Source: Phyto melanocephala
Lineage: Eukaryota > Arthropoda > Insecta > Diptera > Rhinophoridae
Assembly (NCBI GenBank): GCA_941918925.1
Contig: OW799236.1
Span: 16,963,474-17,027,473 of the forward strand
Length of the DNA: 64,000 nt
Direction of reading: 5' to 3'
The stretch's first letter is position 1. The number at the start of each line of letters is the position of its first letter. A model generated the notes under the pieces. That model searched no databases. It was not told the origin of the DNA and was given only the letters and a program-made list of their open reading frames with translations. Shown here piece after piece: positions 10,745-22,959 of the stretch. The position numbers and the translations under genes are program-made.

Positions 10745-13010
10745 ATAAAAAATGCAAATGAAGTACACTATTCTTCATAGAAAATATGTTTGCATCTGGC
10801 TGTTATCAAAATTATATTATACCTCACGGTTGGACACCCTTTATTTATTAAAATCCTCGTTGACTACTAAAAGCATTAACGAAAAATCAAATTCACAAAA
10901 TTATCTCTGAGGTGATTTAAAAAATAATAGGTTTTATTCAAAAAATGTTTACGAAAATCAAAAGAAAATAAAGTTTTAGGGCTTTCTAGCGCGTTTAAAG
11001 TTGCAGCCGACATATTATCGTTATAAAAAAAATTTCCAGAATTTATTAATCAACAAAATTGCTGAAATGACTGAGTCATAAACGAAACAACTTTATATGC
11101 TCCTTAGATAAACGTTTTAGTTTTAAGATAAGTTTTTTATTAGATTTTTGCATGTGAATTTATTGTTGTTTAAAAATCGCGTGGTTTTCTGGGAACTTTC
11201 TATCTAAGTATTTATGTGTATTTCTGTCAGTTTTAATTTTATTAAAGAAGATCAATAAAATGTATAAAGTAAATTAATTTTGTTTACAAGTCTTGGTATT
11301 TTCCCTCCCTTTGACTCTTAATGCGATAAGGAACCTGTTATTTACTGAATTCGTTTCCACGACATTGAGTTTTTAGCTTAAAACGATCCCAAGTTCAATT
11401 CAGCCAAAAGCAATTTTTTCCCAGAAAAAAAACTCTTCAATGACCGCAGAACTATTGTAACGACTCTTTGTTTACATGATACTAATATTGTTTAAATCTT
11501 CTTTTATTTTCAATAATTTTTATACTTACATTACAAACGGTGTATGTTCCTTATTCGACATTCTGGTAAAATTCAAGCAATTTTAGGGTAATGACTTCCA
11601 AATTTTTAAACAAATATATTGAATTTAACGAAAAAAAACAAACAACTTTTAGCACTTATTTTAAGAAATACAAAATTTATTTTATTTTATTTGACACAAA
11701 ACTATTTTAAACAAGTTACAGATTATTGGTAATAAATTTATGACAAACAAAAACGTTAACGAAAACGTTGCCTATTAAACACCTCAAAGTTCCATTAATG
11801 AATTTTAGATTTATTTTTTTTATTAATGAATTTTTCAGTTTATTATTTTATACAACTTCTCAATTATTTTCCCATTTAAAAACTTAACTCCACACGATAA
11901 ACACTTTCAATGAAATGAAAGTCTTTGGTTTATTATTTTCAGCGAATTTAAGATAAAAATTCGAAATAAATTTATTACGGAATTTTTTCTTAATATTTCT
12001 CTTCGAGACAACTGAAGTCAAGATAAGCCAGAAGGAGAATTTCAGAAAAATAAGAATAGGAAGACAGATTACAGCAACATTGGTACGGTGTGCAGAGAGT
12101 AGAGTGATGGTGTGTGCATGTATGTAGAGAAATGGTAAAAGAAATTATCACAAAAAATATAAAAATAACAACAATAATAAATTAAAGACAGCAGTGTAGT
12201 GAAATGTGCAAAGTTAAGATGATAGTGAAAAAAAAAATAGAAAAACATTGAGAATAATCAAATAATTAAATTGAAGATCATAAACAGTGTGGCCAATTGA
12301 GAAGAGGTCAGCTAAAAAAAAAATATATTTTCGCTTAAATTACCCAGCTGGGCCCATTTTAATAACAATTAGTGAATTTAAGTCAAAAAGATGATTTTAA
12401 TTAAAATTCTTTAGTTCAACATCACCGCCCAGCAAAAAAATTTGAAGTAGTGCAAAGCGAATTACATTTTTAAGACTTCTAAATAAATTGTGTAAAAGCA
12501 TTCATTATAAATGACTTCCTAAATGTGAAATAATTTGTCATAAATGATGTGCTTTAAAATTAATTCAACATCATGCAAAATATTTTAAACAAATTTAACT
12601 CATGAAACATCCGATGCATCTCATCAAATATGCATGAGTTCAATGCACTTATTAGAATGGAGTGCAGTTCATTAATGTATTCATGTAAGCACATGATGTC
12701 CACGCTAATGTTAAAATCATTATTGTTTTCACCTAAATTTATTCACTTTGTCAACAGTTGAACCCCTGCAAGTTCACTTTTTTCGTCATCGATTTTTTTG
12801 CTGGGCTTGTGAAAATGCGAAATTGCTTTTATTTGCTCTTGTTAACATGGCCACCATTTTCAACTTTAAGGTATTTATGGTACAATTTTTGCTATAAAAT
12901 AGTTCATAGTAGCCAATTCATACTATTCATCGTCAAGGCATATTGCGAAGATACAAAATAAGTTACACATGTTCCACTTACATTCATATAATTTACAACT
13001 CGTAACAACG
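10745..13010. other. AT-rich non-coding stretch
   Basis: About 2.3 kb with no gene recognised. Pairs such as AACTCATG..CATGAGTT (12598-12640) are noted but are not clearly an element. Confidence 0.4.
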
Positions 13011-13015
13011 CTTAA

Positions 13016-13326
13016 GGCTATATATAATACTCGGCATGTTTTTTTACATCTGACTTTAAAATTTGGGAGACATGTGTAAATCTACATTTTTGTCAAAATT
13101 GTACTTTTACATGCAACCGTCGCAGACTGCTTTCCAGCAGCAGAGATTTCTGCCAACGGCTGTTCTCAGATGTTTTGACAGAAGAAAATAGAGCGCGCTC
13201 TAATTAAAATTTTGTCAAATTTCACAACACAAAAGCAATGTTTTAAAGGTAACACACGACATGTTGGTATTTAGCAGTGTGGAATTTGACAAGTCAGATG
13301 TAAAAAACATGCCGTGTATTAGCTCC
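13016..13326. mobile_element. 311-bp MITE flanked by TTAA
   Basis: The ends are inverted copies sharing CGGCATGTTTTTT(T)ACATCTGAC, and TTAA lies immediately outside both ends (13012-13015, 13327-13330). TTAA targets are typical of piggyBac-type elements. There is no coding content. Confidence 0.75.
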
Positions 13327-13372
13327 TTAAAGAAATTCGTATTGTGATCTGTTTCGAATACTAGTTTAAGTA

Positions 13373-13563
13373 CAAGGCGAATTCAATAAGGCGAACTTAT
13401 TAGATCAGCGGATCATTAGCTGTTGACTACTAATAGGGACCACTTGTCAAATTTCTGTGTATTTTTGACATATTGTTTTGTTTTACACTAACAAAATACA
13501 CGTTTGTATTTTTTCACTTTGTAGTTGTTTTAGCGACAAGTTCACCTTATTGAATTCGCCTTG
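13373..13563. mobile_element. 191-bp hAT-like MITE
   Basis: TIRs CAAGGCGAATTCAATAAGG (one mismatch) run into (T)GAACTT. The flanks TTTAAGTA and TTTAAGGA match at 7 of 8 bases, which fits an 8-bp target duplication. It starts 46 bp after the TTAA-flanked MITE. Confidence 0.8.
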
Positions 13564-13579
13564 TTTAAGGAGAGTTTTT

Positions 13580-13948
13580 AATTGAAAATACTCTTTAATT
13601 TTACACACATATACATAAATTTATATATGCGCATTCACTTTAATGTGATAACATATAAAAAAATTAAAAAAACACGATCAAATGTTTTTACACACCATCT
13701 AAGCGAGCCATCCATTTGTTCGCGTACATATAAAAATACCAGAATTAAATTTTTTTTGTATTGAATTTAACGATTTATGGGTCATGAAAAATAGCCGAAA
13801 AAATCGCCAACTATTTTCTAAATCTCAAAAAAACGCTATGTCACCAAATCGAAAATTAGAGAGATAAACAAGTTTTAATATAGAGACATTTGAAGAGAAA
13901 TCGCCAGATCTGACAAACCTGATCTAAATACATACATACGTAACGAAA
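13580..13948. other. AT-rich non-coding stretch
   Basis: Nothing recognised. The 60-codon frame 13582-13764 is compositionally random. Confidence 0.35.
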
Positions 13949-13949
13949 C

Positions 13950-14500
13950 AATTATATACTTCTCTGGTCAGGCCTACTTATTCTTGAGTATGGTTCAATA
14001 ATGTGGGATCCAACGTATAATGTTTACAACAATGACATTGCATCTGCACAAAAACAGTTCCTGTTGTTTTGTCTGCGAGGCCTAAACTGGAATCCGTTAA
14101 ACATGCTGCCTTATACTAGTAGACTTGCTCTTATAAAGCTGCCAACGCTAAAAAGTCAAAGAACGATGCTAGATGTCACGTTTGTTCTCAACTTAATGAA
14201 GGGAAATGTATGCTTTGATTTCTTGATTTCCAATATCTCTTTTAATGTATCAATTCGTTCCACACGTTATTTTTATCCACTATCTGTCAAAGTTTTCAGA
14301 AGAAATTATGCCAACTCTGATCCGTTTTTAAGAATTCGTACTGAATTTTAAAAATTTTATCAATATGTTGATTTTTCTGTAAACGTTAATATTGTAAAAT
14401 CTTAAATAATTTTAATCGTGAATAACTAAAAGTATGTTACTAATTTGTACTGTCTAAAAGTCTGTAAGGATGACGAGTCCATAGACTTAAATGAATAAAA
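13950..14500 (+). pseudogene. jockey-type non-LTR retrotransposon, 3' fragment of reverse transcriptase ORF
   Basis: The frame from 14001 reads MWDPTYNVYNNDIASAQKQF, followed by a stretch with LLFCLRGLNW and SRLALIKLPTL. This is the region after the RT core in insect jockey-like ORF2 proteins (SIMWDP..., ..QK.FL...L.W..., R...I.L.TL..RR). Just upstream, YTSLVRP is in one frame and LLILEYGSIMWDP in another, so a frameshift lies near 13970. Stop at 14349-14351, then an apparent 3' tail with TCTGTAAGGATGACGAGTCC and AATGAATAAAATCC. The 5' truncation is usual for LINEs. Confidence 0.7.
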
Positions 14501-15012
14501 TCCTGGGTTTATTACAGGGTATTCAAATTTGTGACCTTAAATTGTATTAGTGATATGTAGAATCGTTTTAGGAATAAACTTTTATCAATATTTACGAATA
14601 CATTTATTACAGGTTCGGGTATTACTACTTCTTTTTTAAATTTAAAAATGTTGATGGGTTTACAAAACCGCTAAATTGACTTCAGTCTTTCTTTTAACAA
14701 AGGAAATAACACCAATAAAGATTACTGTTTATTGAATATATTTATGTAAATTGTAGGTCTGGACATTTTTAACGTGTTTTGTAAAATTTTCATTCATCTA
14801 AAACCATTGACATAAGACATACATACTACCTATTAAAGGGATATTTACTTTTTTACCTATAATCTTATGTTATTAAAAAAAAAGTTTATCAAATTATAAC
14901 ATAATATAAGAAAACAACATCTCAATTGCATTTGCTGTACTAATATTGCCATTCCTGTAATCTTATTTACATCACTCTTATCTCATTTGCATTTCCTTAC
15001 TATTATTCGGAG

Positions 15013-16661
15013 CATAGTTGGGATTTGTGGTACAATTGTACCAAATTTGGTACAAACAAAAGTCTACTGGTACGTACACTAATAAACTCAATATATTTTT
15101 GGTACAATTTTCTTATGACAAATAACTTTTTTTAATAATTTTTTTATTTATTTGTACTTTTGCTTAACTCAATATTTTTTGCTTTAGCCTGGCTCAAGAA
15201 AATTTTTAAATTTTTTACGAAAATAATAAAATTATTTGTGATAAATAATATTAATTTTTTGATAAATAATTAAAATGGACTTTAGCCCGAAAAAAACCAA
15301 AAAATATTAAATTAAAAAATTTTTATATTTATTTTTGTAAACGTTACCCAAACATTATTGTCAAACATCAGGTCATTTTATCTCAAATGCTTAATAAATA
15401 TATGTTTTAATTTAATAGCCACTAATCATAGTCTCACAATAAAATCGGTTTGCAAATGAAAATCTTTTATTTTCAATATTGTTATTGTAGACAAAATTAA
15501 AGTCAAATTTAGGTTAAACCAGCCTTAAATTGGTGACACGTAAAATATTAACAGCTGTTAAAATGGACAGGTTATTAGTACATATACATATGTTTACTAT
15601 CATGTGTTAATTTGACAATTAAGCTCTAAACACATAGACGACAGCAGACTTCACAACTTCACGGCTTCAAATGCTGCCAACTTCAAATGCTGCCAACTTC
15701 AAATACTGCTCTGAAGTCAGCTTCATAATTATTTTATAGACAGCAACAACATAATAATCAGCTGATGTGTATTTTAGCAATACAAATTTCAGGAATGCCG
15801 CATATATATTTTATAATGAATAAAATTAAAGTTATTGCAAAAAAATGTAATAAAATCACGAAAAAGTATAAAAACACATAAATTTATTTATTTATTGTAT
15901 TTTTGTAATGTTCTTTTATATTTAATATTAAAAATAAGTTTTTGTTCTTATTTTTCCAATTTTATATATATAATGGCAACACTATATTTGTTTATTGCTG
16001 CCCGTCAAAATAGAAAATAGCCTAAGTTGTCAGCAGCAGCAATTACTGTTGTGCAGTCTTGCTGCTGTGCTGCCGTCAAAATAATCGTTTTCATTTAAAC
16101 ACATGAATTTTATTTTTGACATATTGCTGCTTGCTGTCTGCTGTCGTCTGTCTATGTGTTTAAAGCTTTATTGTAATAAATGTTTTTTAGCAGAAGAAGC
16201 CAGGGGATAGAGAACTTGATTCGATCAATTTGATTGTTTGCAAAAACTTTACATGAGTTTTCAAAACCAGCTGATTTGTTTGACCTTAAAACAACTTCAG
16301 GTTGCGCTAAATTAATATATCAAAGTGCATTTTTTTGCTTAGTGTACATTCTTATTCGTTCTAAACTAAGAGTTAACTTTTGAGAATAGTAAACTTCTTT
16401 GGTTTAAAAATTTACTTTATTTCTGAATATAAGAGAGGGTCATAATTTTTAACATTTAAAATATTAATGAAAATTCCTGCAAACTTCTTATTAGTTTAGT
16501 TTCTGCTACATGTTGTGTTTGTTTAAAAAAAAATATGATTAATTCCTGCTTGCATATTTTTATTTTTTGTTATATGCAAAATGTTGCTACAATTAATATT
16601 AATTTAGTACAATTTTACTATTAATATGGTACAATCTTAAAATTTATAAATCCCAACAGTG
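15013..16661. mobile_element. 1.65-kb hAT-like element with a nested insertion
   Basis: The tips CATAGTTGGGATTTGTGGTA and, inverted, CACTGTTGGGATTTATAAAT match over the first 15 bases or so. Flanks ATTCGGAG (15005-15012) and ATTCAGAG (16662-16669) match at 7 of 8, fitting an 8-bp duplication. Subterminal GGTACAA words are repeated at both ends, as in hAT elements. No transposase frame survives. A different TIR element is inserted at 15627-16162. Confidence 0.7.
15627..16162. mobile_element. 536-bp TIR element nested in the hAT-like element
   Basis: Left end TAAACACATAGACGACAGCA; right end, inverted, TAAACACATAGACAGACGAC. The flanks AAGCTC and AAGCTT match at 5 of 6. GCTGCC/GCAGCAGC words are repeated at both ends. 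No coding capacity is recognised (the 61-codon frame 15835-16020 lies inside). Confidence 0.7.
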
Positions 16662-16810
16662 ATTCAGAGTAGATAAATTATCAGTTGTTTACATTGACAC
16701 TACTTTTTTTTAATATGAAAAAGTTCCTTGTCTCAGCACACGCTCTTACATGTACATATTTACACAAGAAATTAATAAGAAGGCCCAAATTAATAGTTTT
16801 TTACTAAACA

Positions 16811-17250
16811 CTAGAAAACCCGGTGCGCTTCGCTACACCCACCAGGAATTTTTTATTGTTTTAATTATATTTAAACGCAACTTTTTTATTTGTAGTTTTA
16901 ATTTTTATAATCGAGAGCGATTTTTTAATGCAGCCTATTGATTGATTTATGATTATTGACAGAAAGTATTTCATATGTGGAAGGATAATCTCTGTTCCGA
17001 GTGTAACTATTTTTGGCTGTAATAATAACATTGTCCTCAAATTTCTCGTTCAAAATTTCAACTCAAAAAATAACTGCTTAAAATGGGAGGTACCATGCCC
17101 TCAAAAAAAATATAAAACAAAAAAATAGACTATGTCCGTTCGGAGGACAGACCTAGAGCATAGGTGAATAAATTTTTGAAATTAAATAAGAAGTTTTGAA
17201 GAAAACTTATAACATACAAACACACATTTCTTGTTATTTATATTATATAT
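16811..17250 (-). mobile_element. Helitron-like element, 3' end recognised
   Basis: CTAG at 16811 begins CTAGAAAACCCGGTGCGCTT followed by CGCTACACCC. On the - strand this gives a GC-rich hairpin just before a terminal CTAG, the form of Helitron 3' ends. A possible 5' region (ACAAACACACATTTCTTG then TA-rich) lies near 17210-17250, but that limit is uncertain. Confidence 0.45.
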
Positions 17251-17765
17251 TAACTATGAAACAGAATACGATATATATATATACAGTATATCGCTTTACT
17301 ATGTATAGGAGCCCTTAATAACAAAGACTTCCTACTGCTATTTAAGAAGTCACAAGTGTTGGGAATCTAGGTGTATACACATTTCTTATTTGCTGATTGT
17401 TACTTCCAGGGCTGTTAAATTTCTCGCCAAACGTGGCTATTTTTTAGTTCTACTGGCAATTGATTTTTTTTTTTGTTTGGCGACGTGGAGATTTTGTGGG
17501 CGATTCTTTAACATAGTGATTAGATTTTTGTCTAATTTTTTATTTAATTTGTGTTGTTTTCGCTATTATTTATATAATTTATACATTTGCCCTTTGCTAA
17601 ACCAGAAAATGTTTTACCAACAAAATAAAACGGAGAGATAGAAGTTAAACCCTGCTAAAACATGGTACAATCATCAGGTAGCCTCAGTTCTGCAACAACA
17701 AAATTCTACATGTATTTTGTTGTTGGAAAACGACGACTTAAATGTCAAAACATGGTACTTTATTT

Positions 17766-17967
17766 CAAGGATTTCAATCAGGTTATAGCAGTTGGAGGAA
17801 ATTTTTTTGTTAGTGTTTTTTATATATGAAGTTTGAGATTTGAAATAAATGAGAGAAGAGAGAGAATTGTTTTTGATCTATGAACTTTGACAGCTGAAGT
17901 TTAAAATAAGTGAAGAAAAAAAGATCAGTTGACGAATCAGGACTTCCTGATGAATAAATTTGCCTTG
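17766..17967. mobile_element. diverged member of the CAAGG-tipped hAT-like MITE family
   Basis: Shares GAAGTTTGA..TTTGAAATAAAT, AACTTTGACAGCTGAAGTTT and GATGAATAAAT..GCCTTG with the element at 59210-59406. The left end is altered (CAAGGATTTCAATCAGG) and no target duplication is visible. Confidence 0.6.
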
Positions 17968-18413
17968 GATTTCAATTAAAATTTATTAAAGTTTTCTTGA
18001 TGCAGACAACATAAAATCTGACAACCCTGGTTACTGCGTATGCATTTCATATTGTTGTTGGTAAAACTTATCTATATATTTATCTAGCTGAAATTGTGAT
18101 TAAAATAATTTTAAAATATCTTTTCTGATACAATGAGGTTATTTTTTTAGCCGGCACCAATGTGTTGATAATAATGATGTGATGTGATGTTATAATAATG
18201 ACAATGTTTGTTTAATAGTTTGTTTACTTAAATAATATTTAGCCTTTTTCTTAATGTTTTATTAAATTGAGATAAAGAGCTAAATGCATAGATAACACTG
18301 TGAAGGTCTAAACTGCTACTGCAGTGCATAAATGTTAAAACTAAGGCAAGAGCTTTACATTACCGTTATAATAAAACTTCTCTTGCTGTTATTTAAATAG
18401 TTTTACCTTGAAG

Positions 18414-18597
18414 CATGGTGTAATTACATAAGGTGATAGCGTAAAGGAGAGCAATTTTTGTCTCTCTTTTTTTATGTATGGAGTTTGACAATTTCCGGAG
18501 TTGAAATAATTTTTTTAAATATAAGGTTTGACATACTCCAGAACACAAAAAAAAAGTCAGCTGGGCTGGCACCGCCACCTTGTATAAGTGTACCCTG
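18414..18597. mobile_element. 184-bp hAT-like MITE with perfect 8-bp target duplication, copy 1
   Basis: The ends CATGGTGTAATTACATAAGG and, inverted, CAGGGTACACTTATACAAGG are imperfect TIRs. The target CCTTGAAG is duplicated exactly at 18406-18413 and 18598-18605. The interior (AGGTGATAGCGTAAAGGAGA; GACATACTCCAGAACACAAA) is shared with the copy at 58458-58639. Confidence 0.9.
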
Positions 18598-19137
18598 CCT
18601 TGAAGTTTTACAACTTTTAAAGCTTTTATGGGTTTAAGTGTTGCCAAGAAAGCTTTTAATAAAAATTTTTACAAAAAGTTTAAAAGCTACTGTGTATATT
18701 TTACCAAAATATTTATTATAATAAAAGCTTTTAGTTATTGTATCGCACACTAGATGCAAAAACGCACAGTGGTTCCTTTTGCAAAACAAAAAATGGTAAT
18801 ATGTATTTAACTTTTAAACTACTTATGCGAATTGCTCCTAGCAGAAGGCTAAATCTTTTCAATTGTCTATCCACGGTTTGCCAACATTGGCAATTTCGGG
18901 CTTGCAAAACCTTTCGAGGCATGTAACTTTTGTAAATGTAAATCGATTTGAATGATTTTCTGCTCTGTTAATTCGGAAAAATTTGTTCCGCTCAAAATGC
19001 AGAACAGAGCGAGTTATATTACTTTCTAAAGAATATCTCTGATAAATTGTACTTATATAAAAATAATAGAACAAAAACTAAGTTAAAGCAAAATCTAAAA
19101 ATGAAATCTCTATAAAAAGAATAAAAAATCAATAAGA

Positions 19138-19952
19138 AAAAAGTAAGAGTGCTGTATTCAGCCGTGCCGAACCTTATATACCCTTCACAATGTGTAGACA
19201 TGCAAAAACAATAGTTTGTACCACCATTCATCTCATATGAAATACGTACATACATATAAAAAACATACATATATAAAAACATCCCATTGTCAAATTATTA
19301 CGTATGCATGTTAAAAAAAAGTTAAAAAAAAAGAATGAAAAAAATAAGAAATAAAAAAAATTAAAAAAATAACAAAACTTTTAATAATAAATATAAAATA
19401 AATAATTAAATAAAAAAAAATAAAATAAAAAATTAAAAAAAAAAAAATAAATAAAAGAAATTAAAAAAATAAAAAACTATAATAATAATAATAATAAAAA
19501 AAAAAAATAAAATAAAAAATTAAAAAAAAAATAAATACATAAAAGAAATTAAAAAAAATAAAAAAAATATAATAATAATAAATATATAAATAATATATAA
19601 AAAAAATAAAAAAAAAAAATTTTGGCTCAGCTGGGATTCGATGCCAGGTTTACTCTAACCAGTATACCACGTTTGTATGTATGTTGTTGTTGAAAAAACG
19701 AGGTGGTCGTGGTTTTTTGGACATAACTCCCGAATATTTCTGATATATTAATACCGGGTCCAGGCGATGTCGAGGGGCTTCAAAAAGTTGGTTTCAACAT
19801 ACACACGGACAGACTGACAGAGCTTAATCGACTCCGGTATTTATAAGCTTTCAGAAAATATATACTTTATGGGGTCGGAAATGAAAATTGTAGAAATTTT
19901 ACAGGGAATGACAAACCTTATAAAAGCTTTTTTACTGTGTGAAGGGTATAAA
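19138..19952 (+). repeat. mini-me/DINE-1-like repeat, copy C
   Basis: Head AAGTAAGAGTGCTGTATTCA, long A/T tract 19310-19620, tRNA-like segment 19624-19671 (the best preserved of the set), a short GACR block (GGACAGACTGACAG), TTTATGGGGTCGGAAATG, and the tail GTGTGAAGGGTATAAA. Confidence 0.85.
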
Positions 19953-20270
19953 ATCTTTTTATATCAAATATATGTTAATAATGAATTTTTGAGTATAAAT
20001 GCATAAAGAAATAGGTTTTGCAGTAAAAAAAAAAATTAAAATTGTATATGAATATAGGGGTAAAAATTTAGGCAAATTTATTATACACAACCTAATTTAA
20101 GTATTAAATATTTTGAATTAATTTTAAAACACTTTAACTCGCTTAATAAACAAAAACTAAAAAAAAGTTATTTAATCCTGAAGAAACAATAAAACAAATA
20201 ACTAAATTAAAATAAGCATTAATCTGTTTTATTTTTAATAATATAATTTTTGCATTGGTCATATACATAT

Positions 20271-20634
20271 GTGACAGCGCATAGAGAAAGGGACCTAAGG
20301 GTAAAAACAGGTTTTGTTCAGGAGAGCCATTTTAAAGATTAAATGATTTTTCTATTTTTTTAAATTGTTCATATGGAAAAAAGTAAATTTTTTGTAGTTT
20401 CGTAAAATCAAGTTATTTTGTTAATTTAGTAGGGGAAAAAATGAAAAAAAATAAATTTTACCGTTAGGTCCCTTTCTATTTGCGCTTAGAATCGTCGACT
20501 TCACTTTTATAAAACGCTCATATCTCTGGGAGGGAACACTTTTGGATATGGGATCGGTCTCATTCGTTGCCCACATCAAAAAAAATGAAAATTGTTTTTT
20601 TTACCCTTAGGTCCCTTTCTCTATGCGCTGTCAC
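20271..20634. mobile_element. 364-bp TIR element with 37-bp perfect TIRs
   Basis: GTGACAGCGCATAGAGAAAG continues to ..GGGACCTAAGGGTAAAAA at the left and is repeated inverted at the right without mismatch; CATAT/ATATG flank the two ends. A degenerate third copy of the TIR phrase (TTAGGTCCCTTTCTATTTGC) lies inside at 20464-20490. The near-identical TIRs suggest a young or recently active family. Confidence 0.85.
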
Positions 20635-20639
20635 ATATG

Positions 20640-21780
20640 ACTATCTAAAAAGTGGTAGTTCATTTAAGGAAAAAGGCTTTCATTTATATGAAGTTTTTTA
20701 ACTAAAAACCATGTAAATAAAAAAATCACTGTAATTTTCAAATGCCGCTAAACATAATTTGAATCTAATAAACAGTTGGTTTAAAAGAAAATTAACAAAA
20801 TATGTACAAAAAATGTTAAAAATACAACAATGCCTTTATGTTGGCAGTGCTGTTTTATGTTTTTTTAAGATAACATTACTGTATATGGCAATACTAATGT
20901 AATATGCTTGTGTGGTTTGTTGCTATGCTAACCACATTATCCAATCTACTGGCATCACTGCATACAACATGGAAATATAAATAGTAGTAGTGTTCACTTA
21001 AAAAAAATTAAAATGGAGCAATACCAAGAAAATTGGTGTAAGACGAAGAATTTTAAATAATAACGGAAAATAGTAAGTGTTGAAAAAACGCTAAATATAA
21101 ATTTCTTCATAAAAATTCTCTTTTCAATTTGTAAAATTTTCACAAAAATTATTTTATATATAAATAGTAAAAAACTAGTTTGACTCTTTTATTTATATAC
21201 GAAAACGGCAAATGTGAAATAATTAGATTATACTCTTAATAGACTGACATTATATATTAAGCTGATCTTTGTAAAAGTCAAAATATGTTTAAAAATCGCT
21301 AAAAAAAAATTGATCTGTCCATAAAATATTATTTAAGACATTTGGAAGGTGGTGTATATAGTCAACAATTTAAAACAATAGACATTTTAAAATTTTTGTG
21401 GGTATTTTTGTCTATCGTTATATCGGCCTTTATGAACTCGCTTCACCCAAAAATTTCTAAATGAATTTTGTTGTGGAATCCAGGTAGTACTATATTATTA
21501 ATCTTCTACAATTAAATATACCCTTATTGCATTTGATTGCTTATTTAATTGAAGTCTTAGTTTCAATTAGTTAAACTCCCTACCTCCATCTTGTTAGTGC
21601 AATCAATCATCTTTGATTGATTTTCCAACTGTTCGTATTCAGCAGTTATTTTTATTCATCACCCTTATTTCATATTTATACGTATACATAATTACCTCTA
21701 ATAATTGAAAAAACAATTGCGTATCGGATGTTTTACGTTTGTTTTTGGAAACTTCATGAGGTGTTTGTAATAAGTCAGAT
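20640..21780. other. AT-rich non-coding stretch
   Basis: No gene or repeat family recognised. Confidence 0.4.
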
Positions 21781-21794
21781 AACAGACAAATTCA

Positions 21795-21955
21795 TACAGT
21801 TCGAAAGGAATTTTTTTGTTTATGTTTTTTAAATATGAAAATTGACATTTGAGGCAAATGAAAAAAAGAGAGAATTATTTTTTTTTCTATGCAGTTTGAC
21901 AGCTGAAGCTTAAAATCAGTAAGGAAAAAAACAAGTCAGAATGATACATTCGGTC
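21795..21955. mobile_element. fragment of the CAAGG-tipped hAT-like MITE family
   Basis: Shares CAGTT.GAAAGGAATTTTTTTG, GTTTGACAGCTGAAG.TT and AAATCAGTAAGGAAAAAA with the 59210 element; both tips are eroded. Confidence 0.5.
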
Positions 21956-22557
21956 ATGCCAAAACTGCTTTACCCTCATGTGCATATGTAGGTGCAGTGA
22001 CCACGTTGTTGCTGAGCCTAGATATCAGACTTAATGTTATACCACATTCTTCTTTATTATTTCTGACTCCATCTTTGATTTTGAATTTTCTTATAGTTGG
22101 ATGTATTCTACTTGTCAAGCCCTTTTGTTGATGCGATTGAGAACACAATTATTCAAGAATTTGTTTGGAGCGCCATCTAGGATTTTAACTTTTTTTCATA
22201 TTCTACTGGTCAAGCCCTTTCATTTGATATCAATATTGTGGGGGTTAAAGGAAACAAATATCCGCCATTTTCATCCGAATATTTGGGAGGGAGTAGTCTG
22301 CTTTTCTAAGCAGACAATTTTTCGATATTATAGCACGTATTTTGGTGTTTTAAGCGAGTCCATAAATTAATTAGAAGTTTAAGTAACTTGATATATTAAA
22401 AAATTATATATTTTTCAAAATTATTTTTGTCGATAACTTTGGCGATTAGTAAATGATTTGTCAAAGATTTTTAGGAATAACCTTAGAGGCATTTGTTAGT
22501 AGACGTATTTATAAAATATTTTTGATCTGAAAATTGTTGTTTTGTATTTTTTGGAAC

Positions 22558-22838
22558 AGAGGCAGTCGGATTTATTTGTTTATATCTCAGAAAGTTATTA
22601 GGAGACTGTGCTTATTTTTAATACAGATTCGTTCCTGGATATTTGCAAGAGATTAATAGCACATACAAATCTGTACTTGTGGGGTCTTTTATTTTAGTCA
22701 ACACGTGGACATATGGACAATCTATTTCTTTTAGAAAATATAAACCTTATGAGATTGGAAATGAATATTGTTAAAATTACAAACAGAATGACAAAGATAT
22801 ATGTATATACCTTTGGCATCACAAGTGAAGGGTATATA
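22558..22838 (+). repeat. old, diverged mini-me/DINE-1-like fragment D
   Basis: Recognisable blocks: TATCTCAGAAAGTTATTAGG, GATTCGTTCCTGGATATTTG, CAACACGTGGACATATGGAC, TTATGAGATTGGAAATGAAT and AAGTGAAGGGTATATAA. The GACR block is almost lost. A further head-like phrase (GTGCCGAATAATTAGTACCC) follows at 22926-22950. Confidence 0.65.
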
Positions 22839-22959
22839 AATAAGCTGACGAATCAAAATTACATTGGGAGTGGTAATAATGTGACAAAAGTTTAGAGATA
22901 ATAACAAGTCGGAAACTATACATTTGTGCCGAATAATTAGTACCCTTCAACAACCAAAT

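Noticed and set aside
17390..17641. 83-codon hydrophobic ORF
   Set aside because: Phe/Leu/Tyr-rich composition is expected from AT-rich DNA; no signal of a real membrane protein gene.
19624..19671. Functional tRNA gene
   Set aside because: Only A-box- and B-box-like parts remain in about 48 bases; no acceptor stem or anticodon arm, and it recurs inside a repeat.
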